Source of the DNA: Sporisorium sorghi
Lineage: Eukaryota > Basidiomycota > Ustilaginomycetes > Ustilaginales > Ustilaginaceae
Direction: 5' to 3'
Assembly: GCA_023212695.1 (NCBI GenBank)
Contig: JALCCG010000046.1
Coordinates: 41,039 to 105,038, forward strand
DNA length: 64,000 nt
Within the stretch, counting starts at the first letter, position 1. Each line of letters starts with the position of its first letter. A model generated the notes under the pieces. That model worked only from the letters and a program-made list of their open reading frames with translations. It had not been told where the DNA came from and did not search any database. The position numbers and the translations under genes were made by a program. Below, in pieces: positions 26,277-36,000 of this stretch.

Positions 26277-27132
26277 CTACCAGCCATCGGCGAGGGGCAC
26301 CGTGACATCATCGAAATAATCATGGTTGCGCTGACTGTTCACCGGCGCTGCGGCGGACACCTCGGCAGGCGGGGTGTGCGAGTTGTCCACCAATTGCACG
26401 CCCTTATCTGGCTCCTGCTGTCCCTGGGCCGGATCAACCGCCTGCTGCTGCTGCTGCTGCTGCTGCTGGCCATCCTTGCCCTCCCTGCCAGCCCTCGCGC
26501 CGATCACGACGTACGGCAGCGGCCCGTCTTGCTGAGGGCACGCCTCGAGCAGCCTCCGCATATCACTACGCGGGCCGAGCAGATTTTCTTTATTATCCGC
26601 AAACCTTGCGAGCAGATGACCTCTACCTTCCCCATCGGAGCGGGAGACGTAGCGCATTGTGACGCACCCGGGCCGCTTGGCGAAGTCGAGATCGATACAG
26701 CACCCGCCGTAGCACACGTGGAACGGGTGCTCGGCGTACGCTTTGCGCTCGAACAGGAAGGCTCCCTCTAGCATTCCCGTAGAGAGAAGAAGAAGATGCG
26801 TCAGCCAAGGTTGCGTGAAAGAGGGTGTGAGGGGGGAAGGTAGACGTACGGTCATCGGTGGCGTTGACGGGCGAAGCACGCACCGTGCCCGGGCGGATCT
26901 GGTCGACGTAGATGCAGTAGTTGGCCGGGTCCTGGCACATTTTGTTGAGATCGACGGGGTTGTAGACTGCTACTGGCACGGGAGGCGTGGTAGGCGGCGT
27001 CGAGGGCGCTTCCGGCTGGGGTGCTGCTGCTGCTGCTGCTGCTGCGGCCGCTGCTGCTGGTTCAGGCTCGTCGCACCGCACCCGTAGCGACAGCGTAGTC
27101 AAAAGGAGCACCAGAAAGGTTGGGATCAACAT
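26277..27132 (-). CDS. Predicted secreted Cys-containing protein with poly-Ala and poly-Gln
   Basis: 257 residues. Exon 1 is 27132-26850 and exon 2 is 26767-26277, with an 82 bp intron (GTACGT...TAG) in phase 1. The N terminus MLIPTFLVLLLTTLSLRVRC is a clear signal peptide. Next come a poly-Ala run of about 12 and a Pro/Thr-rich linker, then a Cys-containing core: MCQDPANYCIYVDQI, HPFHVCYGGCCIDLDF, GCVTMRYV. A poly-Gln run of 9 and a hydrophilic tail close the protein. I do not recognise the family. The core could be disulfide-bonded. It neighbours two smaller secreted proteins, divergent to them, but shows no clear similarity to them. An effector or cell-wall role is only inference. Confidence 0.72.
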
Positions 27133-27803
27133 GGTCCAACAACTGCGCCGATGTGCTTCTCTCCTGAGCTCCAAGGTGGATGCACAGTGTGGTTGTGAAG
27201 TTAAAGGCTGGCTCACGCTGAAGATTGAAAGAAACTGTCGGCTTGGCTCATGAGATGTTCCCCTGCAGAAATCTCCCTTCGAAGTCGGTGGCTTGGCAAA
27301 CACACGTACGGATGAAGCCCGACGTCTGGGCGCCCTCATTTCGGTGGGAGACAATCGGAAGCCCACTTGGAGCTCACACAGGAGTTGGCAACAGTGTGCG
27401 CATTGCGGCCTTGTGGGTCTCTCTCTCCAAAGCACAATTATTGTCAAGGTGAGAAGCTGTTTTTGGGACACAGCCATGCCCACTCCTTCGTCGCATGGTG
27501 ATATCGGCGAGGGTGCTCGCTGGTGTTGTGCAGCAATCGAGAGGCAGTGGCGGGACAACAACACAGGAAGTCGGAACCGCGTAACCGGTGGGGAGTGTGG
27601 GGCTTGTTGCTACCGTGTCGTTCGCAACCAGAGATGAAGCTCCTCCTGTTGGTCAGCTGAGCGATGGGGATGGTTTGTGCGCGCGGACTGCACCACCGCT
27701 TTCGTTGCATACAAAAAGGGGCATCTCCCGAAACGAGAAACTCTCCGCTCCCTCAACGACACACACACTAACCAACCACATCTCCCAAACGCACCAATCA
27801 AGA
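27133..27803. promoter_or_regulatory. Divergent promoter region between secreted-protein genes
   Basis: 671 bp between the minus-strand secreted protein and the first of the paralogous secreted pair. A weak TATA-like CATACAAAAAGG lies at 27709-27720, about 90 bp before the ATG. No coding region is supported. Confidence 0.4.
27709..27720 (+). promoter_or_regulatory. Weak TATA-like element upstream of secreted paralogue A
   Basis: CATACAAAAAGG lies about 90 bp upstream of the ATG at 27804. Its distance matches the clearer GTATAAG upstream of paralogue B, which is the main reason to record it. Confidence 0.3.
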
Positions 27804-28214
27804 ATGAAGCTGCACCACCTCACCATCGCCCTCACCGGCCTTGCCGCCGCCTCAGCAGTCACCGCCGAGTGCACTGACAAGCCGGTTCCCTGGTCGCAGG
27901 TCGACAACAAAAACGCCATGCACTGGGCGCTCTACTCGCAGCCCCAGGGTACGGATCTGCGCAACGTCAAGCCCGAGTATCACGATTGCAGCGCCGTCAA
28001 TCCGCGCGGAGCTGACGTCGCCTTCGCCGCTTTCGGGGGCAAGGACTTTGAATTCCAGCTCCTGCCCGATGGTACGATGGGCGTCAACTGCATCGACTGC
28101 ACCCCGCAGATGCTGGGCAACTACTACCTAACCAGGATCGGCGATTACATCGAGTGCAAGATGTACGAGGGCTCGCCGTTCGGGTCTGAGCTGGACCCTC
28201 AACAGGTATCTTAG
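27804..28214 (+). CDS. Small secreted protein, paralogue A of a tandem pair
   Basis: 136 residues, single exon. Signal peptide MKLHHLTIALTGLAAASAVTA, cleavage probably before ECTDKP. The mature ~115 residues align along their length with the product of 29077-29484: W at the start, then GTDLRNVKPEYHDC, then FEFQ, then MGVNCIDCTPQMLGNYY and a final Cys. Cysteines are in EC, DC, NCIDC and EC contexts, so disulfides are likely. No transmembrane segment follows the signal. I recognise no domain. Small, secreted, Cys-bearing and duplicated in tandem in a smut-type genome is the usual profile of effector candidates, but that role is inference. Confidence 0.82.
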   Translation: MKLHHLTIALTGLAAASAVTAECTDKPVPWSQVDNKNAMHWALYSQPQGTDLRNVKPEYHDCSAVNPRGADVAFAAFGGKDFEFQLLPDGTMGVNCIDCTPQMLGNYYLTRIGDYIECKMYEGSPFGSELDPQQVS

Positions 28215-28867
28215 CTACTGAAGGACTAAGGCACTAGCTTAGACAGACCGCGGCGTTGCGTTCAACGTCAAGCGCTTGCGACCAAGCTCGATACTTGACC
28301 GGGTCGTTTGCCCCGTTCACAGCCGCTCTCGCTTTGGCTTCATTAAATGTTTGAAATCAATCTCGTGTCTTCCTAGCTCGGTTATCGGGTGAAAAGGCTG
28401 TGTGCTTTGATATATGAAGCTGAGAAAGACCCACCTTTGTGGTGACCGATCTGTGTCTCACCCTCGAAGCCTGAGGGAGGGTTACTGTAGGCAAATGCAT
28501 TGAAGCTTGCTTGTGACACCTCAAAGGCTCCGCTGGTGACACCTCAGAAGGCACCGCTGCATCCAATGAGAGCATGTGAAGTCCCCACCCTCCGCATCCT
28601 GGCGCGGTCGGGACAGCGACGACGCGTGACGATCTGCGTGACCGACGGAGCATCCCGTGGGGACGGTGCATTGTCCCGCCCGGCTATGTGCATAGGCGAG
28701 GCTCGACACGCACCGTGGCTGTGTGGAAGTTGAAATGAATCAGAGGGGCTCGAGCCGTTGAGCGGATCAAGTGCATAGCGCGGGTGCGTCGGGATCGGTG
28801 CTGTGTGGTAACCTCTCCCACCCACCGAGAGGGGCTGTGCCTGGTCAATACGCCGGTGGAGACGTTG

Positions 28868-28879
28868 CCCCCCCCCCCC
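28868..28879. repeat. C12 homopolymer
   Basis: Twelve consecutive C bases between the two secreted paralogues. Poly-G/C runs are rare here; others are at 40061-40073 and near the window end. Length errors in assembly are possible. Confidence 0.85.
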
Positions 28880-28974
28880 TGAGCTCGGGGCAGTGCTTGG
28901 TGATGCACCGAGCACAGAGAGTGGCTCGGTGGAGATATACCTGTGAACACAATTCATCGACAAGAAGAAAAAAC

Positions 28975-28981
28975 GTATAAG
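28975..28981 (+). promoter_or_regulatory. TATA-like box upstream of secreted paralogue B
   Basis: GTATAAG about 100 bp upstream of the ATG at 29077, followed by a CA/CCA-rich leader. Most housekeeping promoters in this window show no such box. Confidence 0.5.
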
Positions 28982-29076
28982 AACCCCTCGGATTTCACCC
29001 TTTGAACAAGAACGACGTCCAACCAACACTTTCCACTTCCACCAGCCTTTCTCAATTCCCTCAAACCTCTGCAAAT

Positions 29077-29484
29077 ATGAAGCTCACCACCGTCTTCGTC
29101 ACCCTCTCCGCCCTCATCGCCGGCGCTGCCCTCACTGAGGCCGCCGCCGTCGCCCGCGCAGGCCCCTGGTCCACCATCCACCACAAGAAGGACATCAAGC
29201 ACTACCGCATCTACGCCGAGAACAGCGGTGCCGACCTGCGCCACGCCAAACCCGTCTACGACAAGTGCGCCTACACGAGCCACGAGGGGAAGGCGGACAA
29301 CTACAAGTATTTCGCGCAGACCAACTTGTTCGAGTTCCAGAAGCTCGGTCACAAGACGCTTGGCATCAACTGCCCCGACTGCACGCCGCAACAGCTGGGC
29401 AACTTGTACCAGACCAAGTTGGCCCTGAACTGCGGTGTGAAGGACCACAGGTCGGCTGACTGGAAGCCCAAGGGTGGTAACTGA
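29077..29484 (+). CDS. Small secreted protein, paralogue B of a tandem pair
   Basis: 135 residues, single exon. Signal peptide MKLTTVFVTLSALIAGAALT, followed by EAAAVARAGPW. The mature part matches paralogue A: WS, SGADLRHAKPVYDKC, LFEFQKL, LGINCPDCTPQQLGNLY, then NC. Paralogue A's first Cys is absent here, so B has one Cys fewer. It ends in a basic hydrophilic tail (KPKGGN). Both genes are on the plus strand about 860 bp apart, consistent with tandem duplication followed by divergence. The shared invariant block is NC-x-DCTPQ-x-LGN-x-Y. I recognise no known domain. Function unknown; effector-like by profile only. Confidence 0.82.
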   Translation: MKLTTVFVTLSALIAGAALTEAAAVARAGPWSTIHHKKDIKHYRIYAENSGADLRHAKPVYDKCAYTSHEGKADNYKYFAQTNLFEFQKLGHKTLGINCPDCTPQQLGNLYQTKLALNCGVKDHRSADWKPKGGN

Positions 29485-30268
29485 GCGGGCTGGACGCTGG
29501 GAGTTAGCACCTGGCTTCCGCACTGTCAGTGCCGTCCTTTCAACCTACTCAAGCTGGTTTAGACATGGTCTTGCCTTGCAATCTAAGTGATTCGATGCAC
29601 ACCGAACAGCATAGTCCTTCGATCTTGAAGCAGAATGATTGAGCGTTTGTGGACGAGTGCACAACGTGACATGAGAGCGAATCGCCCTGAGACCAGCAGA
29701 CCCGCGGCTGGATCGTAGAGCAACTCGTGGATCTGAGCGCTCGTCAAACCTCCCAGCACTCCAGCACTCCAGCACTCCAGCAGTCTTGTTTCATTTTCAA
29801 GTCCTGGTGGCGCGGAAGCTGCACGCCGAGCTGCATGAGCGCACGAGCTGGCAATTTTTGGCTAATTTTTGGCTCGACTCGCGTCGAGACGCGTGTGAAA
29901 TTGCGGCAGCAGCAGCAGCAGCAGCAGCAAAAGCCAACAGCAGCAACCAGCAGAAGCAGAGAGTGTTGGTTTTCAGTCAACCTGCGGCTGTGCTGCAGTG
30001 TGCGCAGTGTTGTTTGGACCCTTGATTTTTCTTTTCGACTTGAGGCTCAACTGCTGCTCTCCTGCCCCAGCTCGGCGCAGAGAGCATCCTCGTCCAGGCA
30101 GGGGCGAGGCATGTCTTGTCTGCGCAGCAACAGGCCAAGCAGCTTTCATTTGGGCGTAGAAAGTCTATTTGGGATGCGGAGCACCAGTCTGCGTTGCTCG
30201 TTGCTACTTTCACTCCATCACCTCCATCTCCATACTCCCAATCTACCCTAGATCATCATTCCTACAGG
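29485..30268. other. Intergenic region with CACTCCAG and CAG repeats
   Basis: 784 bp before the repeat-rich unknown gene. It has four near-copies of a CACTCCAGCA-type unit (29755-29785) and a CAG/AGC run (29908-29935). The downstream gene's frame is open to 30116, but that codon is TTG. No gene is supported. Confidence 0.45.
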
Positions 30269-32056
30269 ATGTCATCCCAATCAAACCCACAACGACTGGT
30301 GCTGGTGGCACTGCTCAACCGAGCCTCCACCACGCACCGCCTCAGCATCCTCGACCAGCTCGTCTCCGCAACGTCGCCTTTCGAGCTAATTGCTGAGCGC
30401 TCGCTTCGACTGACGCTGCCCGAGGATGACGAGCTGCTGCGTTCGCTGCTTGCGCACGAGATCGAGACGCAGGGTGAAGCCGAGACGCTGGTACGATGGG
30501 CGCTCAAGTTTACCGCCACGACCAACTTCTTCTTCGTCCTCCGGCTTAAGTCTGCTGGCCCGGGAGAGATGTCCTCAAAGAGTGCCAGCGACGTTTTTGT
30601 CAGAGACTTCGCTCCTGCACTCTGGGAGAAGTACGGCGAAAACGAGATCTACGTCTCTCCCGACCAAGCTACTGCAGACATGCAGATCGAGCTGCTCTTC
30701 CCCGAGAGCATCGACACAGCGCCCGCCGAACCTCTCGCTGCACTTCAGACCGAGTCTGCACCCCAGACGGAAGCGCCAAGCATGATGCAAACCGCATCCT
30801 CCTCAAGCGAAGCTAGTGGTGGAAGTGGATTCAGCCAGGCTTCCGTCATGTCATCCGCCTCCACTGCTGCCACGTCGACCGCCTCGTCCACTCGACCACA
30901 GAGCCGAGCGTCGCTGGTCCATCCAGCTTCCAACACCGCCTCCTTCAAAGCTCGAGCTGTCCCAGCTACGGTCAAGAGCAGACCCTCGATCGAGCCGCGA
31001 CTCAGCCGAGCCGCTGCGCTGCGCATGGGTGTCCCGCTGCCCGACTCTCCTGCGCGTAGCTCGCAATCGAGCCCAACCAAAGAAGCTGCTGCTGCTGCTG
31101 GCAATGTGGGCATCTCCGGCGTAGCCAAACGACCCGTGGCACCGCCCGTGTCGCTCAAAGCGCCCAGCATCGCTCCGCGTCTCAACAAGGCTGCTTTGGC
31201 GCGTCAGGGTGGTCCTCCATCTGAACCGGGTCACGGCAGACCTGCATCTGCCGCGGGTCACGTCTTTCCATCCGCAGCAGCTTCAAGTGAAGCAACGGAT
31301 ACAGTGCAACAGCGACAGCGCAAGCAGGTCGACTTCTCCAACACCCCTGGCCACAAGCGTCTCTCGCTCGCAGGGCAGAGCAGTATCGCGTCGATCGCTC
31401 CCCCGGCCATCGCGCCTCGTCAGAACAGGGCTAGCATGAGCCGCATCCAGCATGGGCCCGGTGGCGGCTCTTCTCTCGTCGCTGCTGCTGCGAGCAGCAA
31501 CGCGGGTCGATCTAGCGGACCCCCTCCGTCGGCGTTCAAGAGTGTGGGCGCTGGACACGCGCGTGCGTCCAGCGTTACCTCGCCGACATCTACGTCAGGA
31601 GGGGAGAAGGAGGGAGACAGACCTCGAAAGCCAGTCGACTTTGGCCACACGCCCGGCCACAAGCGCGCGAGCCTCTCGCTGTCCATCCCGTCGCTCGCAG
31701 CGCCGTCCGTGGCACCCCGCCAGAACCGCGCCTCGCTCGCCCGTACACGACCCATTTCCACAACCGCATCGCCCGATACGCTCACCAAGCCGCTCCACGA
31801 CCTCAAAGCTATCCCGTCACGCGCGCCATCGTCGACGTCAAACAGCGGCAAACAAAGTTCAGAATCCATGTCAAGGGGCGCAGCGCCAGACTTCAGCCGC
31901 ACACCAGGCCACAAACGCACGTCGCTAGGCGCGTTGTCGTCGACACTGGCCTCGCTCAGGGCGCCGGCGATTGCGCCGCGTTTGAACAAGGCTGCGGATG
32001 CCAGGATTGGCGCTGGTCGCAAGCACAACACCAGCACCGGCAGCAACAAGGTGTGA
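30269..32056 (+). CDS. Unknown protein with alternating TPGHKR and IAPR repeats
   Basis: 595 residues, single exon, ATG at 30269. Residues 1 to about 150 look folded and mainly helical (RLVLVALLNRAS, HRLSILDQLVSA, ETLVRWALKF); I do not recognise the fold. The rest is a basic, Ser/Ala/Pro-rich region with two repeat motifs. Motif A, [V/P]DF-x-x-TPGHKR-x-SL, occurs three times. Motif B, P-[S/A]-[I/V]-x-PR-x-[N/S]-[R/K]-A, occurs five times. The last three B copies each follow an A copy, forming an A-B module repeated three times. The TPGHKR block is a plausible proline-directed kinase site. No signal peptide or membrane segment. Function unknown. Confidence 0.8.
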   Translation: MSSQSNPQRLVLVALLNRASTTHRLSILDQLVSATSPFELIAERSLRLTLPEDDELLRSLLAHEIETQGEAETLVRWALKFTATTNFFFVLRLKSAGPGEMSSKSASDVFVRDFAPALWEKYGENEIYVSPDQATADMQIELLFPESIDTAPAEPLAALQTESAPQTEAPSMMQTASSSSEASGGSGFSQASVMSSASTAATSTASSTRPQSRASLVHPASNTASFKARAVPATVKSRPSIEPRLSRAAALRMGVPLPDSPARSSQSSPTKEAAAAAGNVGISGVAKRPVAPPVSLKAPSIAPRLNKAALARQGGPPSEPGHGRPASAAGHVFPSAAASSEATDTVQQRQRKQVDFSNTPGHKRLSLAGQSSIASIAPPAIAPRQNRASMSRIQHGPGGGSSLVAAAASSNAGRSSGPPPSAFKSVGAGHARASSVTSPTSTSGGEKEGDRPRKPVDFGHTPGHKRASLSLSIPSLAAPSVAPRQNRASLARTRPISTTASPDTLTKPLHDLKAIPSRAPSSTSNSGKQSSESMSRGAAPDFSRTPGHKRTSLGALSSTLASLRAPAIAPRLNKAADARIGAGRKHNTSTGSNKV

Positions 32057-33074
32057 TGGATCTAGGATTCCGCTTCCTGTGATACGTCCGAGTTATCGGC
32101 CTTTCTTGTAACAATTCCGTCTGCGGTACCGAAGAGTCACAGGCTTTTCCTGCGTGGAAGCCGTTGCATACTGCTGCTGCCGCGCACACCATCTCTCCCA
32201 GTCCTGTGCCCTTGTCGAGTCCACCAATGTGTACGCTAGTCACCATCAATGATACGATACCCTGACCCACCACGCTCCTCATCCCGTGCGCATGCCTCGC
32301 GGTCTCAGCACAGATCGTCACCGCACCGTGAGCCTGACCTTTACGCCTCCTCGACCGCTTGTGCCTGCGTGCTGCACAGATGCGCTCGTCTCTCGGCTCG
32401 CGGGGGACACGAGAATCGGACGCGCTTCTGAGTTCATGTACCGTATACCATTTGCAAGCTTCGTGTTGGCGCCTGAGATTAGAGTTCATGTTGCACGTCC
32501 AGGCTGGGGCTCGGCGTACGCGATTGAGATCGAGTTTGAGGTTGAGGTTGAGGTTGAGGTTGTGATTGAGATTGATGCTGATGCTGAGGTTGAGGTTGAT
32601 ACTGAGGTTGAAGGTGAGATCGACTCTCAGGTCCGAAGTCCGAGATTGGAGGTTGAAGTCGAGGCTAAGGTGCTGGAGGCTCAACTTCGAACCTCCTCTC
32701 ACTCCCGAGGTTGGAGTTCAAGTTCGAGCTTGATGAGCCTGCGAGCTGTGAGGTTCAACTCGCCCCTGGTGCCGACTCTTGAGGCTCAAGCTTAGGAGAT
32801 GACAAGGACGGAGTTTGAGGTCGAGGCCGAGACCGAGGTTGCCAGCTCGACAAGCCTCACATCTCGCAATCACACACCAATCAACGAAAGCAACATCTCA
32901 GCTCATCGCCCTCGCACTCATCCCCACCACACATTCGATTCAGAGACATTGATCGAAGATTTGACTCAGAAACAGAAAGTGTCCATATGCTTGAAGAAAA
33001 GGAAGAAAGAGTGACGCCATGCTGTGTCGTCCATGTCAAGAAAAAGGAGAGGGAGAGAGCAAGCGTTTGGCACC
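32057..33074. other. Convergent intergenic region with GAGGTT hexamer repeats
   Basis: About 1 kb between the converging repeat protein and chitin synthase genes. A GAGGTT-type hexamer array spans about 32538-32620, with degenerate copies reaching about 32670 and a smaller patch near 32815-32840. On one strand it reads as alternating Glu/Val and on the other as Leu/Asn, but no plausible gene structure surrounds it. Confidence 0.5.
32538..32620. repeat. GAGGTT hexanucleotide repeat array
   Basis: Four perfect GAGGTT copies followed by degenerate variants (GTGATT, GAGATT, GATGCT and similar). It lies in the convergent 3' region. The imperfect tail suggests an old, decaying array. Confidence 0.75.
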
Positions 33075-36000
33075 TCACGACTCGGAAAGAACATTCTCGA
33101 TCTCGGCATTGATAAACGCCTTCTTCGACTCGATCGAGGTCGCATACTTTTGCTCCAACTTGGTACGCAGCTGCTTCTTGGTGATGGTCGTCAAGTCCGA
33201 CTCAGCGATCAAGCTTCGAATGTCCAGCTTGATCTGACTGTCAGATGGCAGACCGTTTGCGCCAGCATCTCGTGGAGGACTGTGACTGCCCCCGCTGCCC
33301 GACAGGCGCGACGCTTGTTGTTGCTGCTGCTGTTGATGCAACTGCTGCTGCTGTGGATCCGCAAACCCGCCACTGAAACCGATCTGCGAGCCGCCATAGA
33401 TCGACTGGGTTGCCGCCGCCTGAGGATAGCCGTACATGCTTGCAGTCGTGTTGAAAGGCTGAGGCATGAACCCGCTGCCGCCGGTCGGCATGCCAAAGCT
33501 CGAGCTAGGAGGCAAGCCATACATCGACATGGTCTGTCCGCCATATCCACCTTGCATACCACCAGCCAAGCTGTAAGTCGACTGACGAGCAGGGTCCTGC
33601 GGGAAGTATCCGCCAGCGCCAGCGCCAACACCGCCGATCTGCGATCCAGGACCGGGCGTGTATGCGCCATACTGCGAAGGCGTACCTCCATACGAAGGCG
33701 ATGGGCTGTGTCCGAAGCTTCCGTTGTTCGGCAGCATCGGCTGACCGTACAAGCTTGGTGCGTACTGCGATCCTGCACGCGAACCGAGCGATTTGTTCTC
33801 GGCTCGTGCCGCCTCGATGATGGATCCGATCGAGCGTGCCGAGTTGCGCTCCCAAAGCTCGTTCTCGTAGTCGGTCCACGTCTGCAGAGGGATCTCGCTC
33901 GGGTCAAACGTACCCTCTTCGTGCACCACCACCTTCTGGCCCTTTTCTCCCATCACGACACGCGTGTTACCCCACGAGAAGTCGTCCATGTGCCAGAACG
34001 AGTACAGAGGCAGGAAGAGCGACCAGATCGGAATGCCGATGATATAGACGACCATCCAGCCGATCATCTCGAACTTGCGGTTGAGCAAAAAGATGACGGC
34101 CTGGCAACCGTAGATCGCAGCCAGCATGATGATGGCGGTCAGCGGAATCGTGCCGTTAGCCGTCGCCACCAAGACGATCAGGTAGACAATGTAGCAGACC
34201 GTGACGGGCGCAATGACGGTCGACAGCAGATCGATAAACACGATGAAGCGCATCGAGAACAGACAGAAACCGCAGAGACCGGGAGTAAAGATGAGCTCCA
34301 CCAGGTTGTGCACGGTTGAGTTGATCCATCGTCGTCGCTGCGAGAGCAGCACCTTCCAGTCGTCGGGAGCCACGGTCCAGGCCTTGCAATCGCGCACAAA
34401 GATGGTCTTGTACTTGCCAAAGTGCTTGAGCACCAGCGTCGTCAGGTATCGATCCTCACCGAGGTGGAGCAGGTTCTTGGTGTGCAGCGTGTCGACGCGG
34501 TTCTCGGCGTAGTCTTCGACGATCTGAGAAGCGATGAACAGGGGGCGATGCGTGTCGGGCGTGCGGATGCGGAACATGGAGAAACAACCGGGCAGACAGG
34601 TGACGGATCCAAACAGACTCTCGAATGCCTTGGCGAGGTAGTGCGAGATGTAGTACTCGTAGACCTGAAGCATGGTGATGATGCTCGCCTTGGCGTTGGA
34701 GAGCGCCGTCTCACCACAGAGACCGATGACCTTCTTGTCGCGGATGAACGCCGAGATGAAGCGATTGAGCGACAGCGCCTCGACCTCGGTATCGGCGTCG
34801 ACCTGCAGAATGTACTCGTAGAAGCTCGGGTTGACACCAATGACGTTCTTAATCTGGTGATAGATCTCGAGCTCCATCGGGTTCATGGGCAGACCAAAGT
34901 GCACCTTGTTGAGGAATCGCATGAGGACCAGCTGAGAGTCACGCTTACCACGATTACCGGGTCGCGAACGCTCCGAGGGCTTTCCGCACTTGACAACGAC
35001 AATGTAGGGGACAACGTGGCCGTGATGCTCGTACAGACCGCTGTAGATCTTGGCCATGTTGTGCTGCTTGCTGCCCTCGCCGAGCGAAAGGAAGCTGAGC
35101 GCCTCCGGTTCCAGGTTGGGATCGGCACCGAGGATGTCGAGCACGATGCGTGGCGTGGGACGGTCGTTTCCGCTACCGACGATCATACCGTCGCAGATGA
35201 TAAAGAGCAGCTTGCGCTTGTCGTCGTACTTGAGCGCAGCCAACGAGTTGATCGTCTTGCGCATCGATTCTTCACCTTCCGTGTAACAGGGAACCTGGCA
35301 AATGACGAACTTGTCGTGGTCCTCTGGCTTGCGAGTACGTCCGAACTGGAGCGCAGCAAGGAACTTGAATCCGAGAATGGCCACCATGAAGAGCGACAAT
35401 GCCAAGAGGATGTACTGCGAAAAACGGCACTGGGGCGAATTGCGGTGGTCGACCTTGCCGATGAAGTAAAGGTTTCGCAGACAGACTCGTTGGCGATCGA
35501 GCACATCCGGGTCGAGAGCCAGGTTGTCGAACTGGTTGGTGATGTCCTTACCCGGGTTCTGGGCGATCAGGCTGATGATGGTATCGCTCATAAACTTGCG
35601 GTTGGTGTTGATCGGAGCCTGGTAGCCATCGGGAGCTCGGATCACACCCTGGTTGCCCTGCTTGATGTAATCGCTCACGTCGTAAATGTCGCCGCGGTAG
35701 ATGGCGACGGCTCGTCCCTCCTCGAGCATGTCGCGGATGAGATCGCCCGTGTAGCCCATGAAGCCGACTCGGTAGTTGGAGCGCAACAGCCACATGGTCT
35801 CGTAGTACCAGTCGGGTCGAGCATCGTCCGTGTGGAAGGATCGGAAGTCGTGGTACTGAGCGTTCTTGTCGGTCGAGTTCTCGTTCGACAGCTGCACCCA
35901 CGGACTGACGTTGCCGTCGACACCGTTGCAGAGAGCGTTCACCTGAACAGGGAAGATGGGCGTAGCGTCCTCTCCAGAGTAGGCCAAGATCGAGTTTGCA

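Larger units (their letters stand above)
28215..29076. promoter_or_regulatory. Intergenic region between the two secreted paralogues
   Basis: 862 bp containing the 3' UTR of paralogue A and the promoter of paralogue B. It includes a C12 homopolymer (28868-28879) and a TATA-like GTATAAG (28975-28981). I see no remnant of a third paralogue and no coding region. Confidence 0.45.

Noticed and set aside
27133..27564. Longer frame upstream of the minus-strand secreted protein
   Set aside because: It would bury the clear signal peptide that begins at 27132 inside the protein.
32286..32795. 169-codon frame with Glu/Val repeats
   Set aside because: Driven by the GAGGTT hexamer array, with no homology or promoter, in a convergent 3' region.
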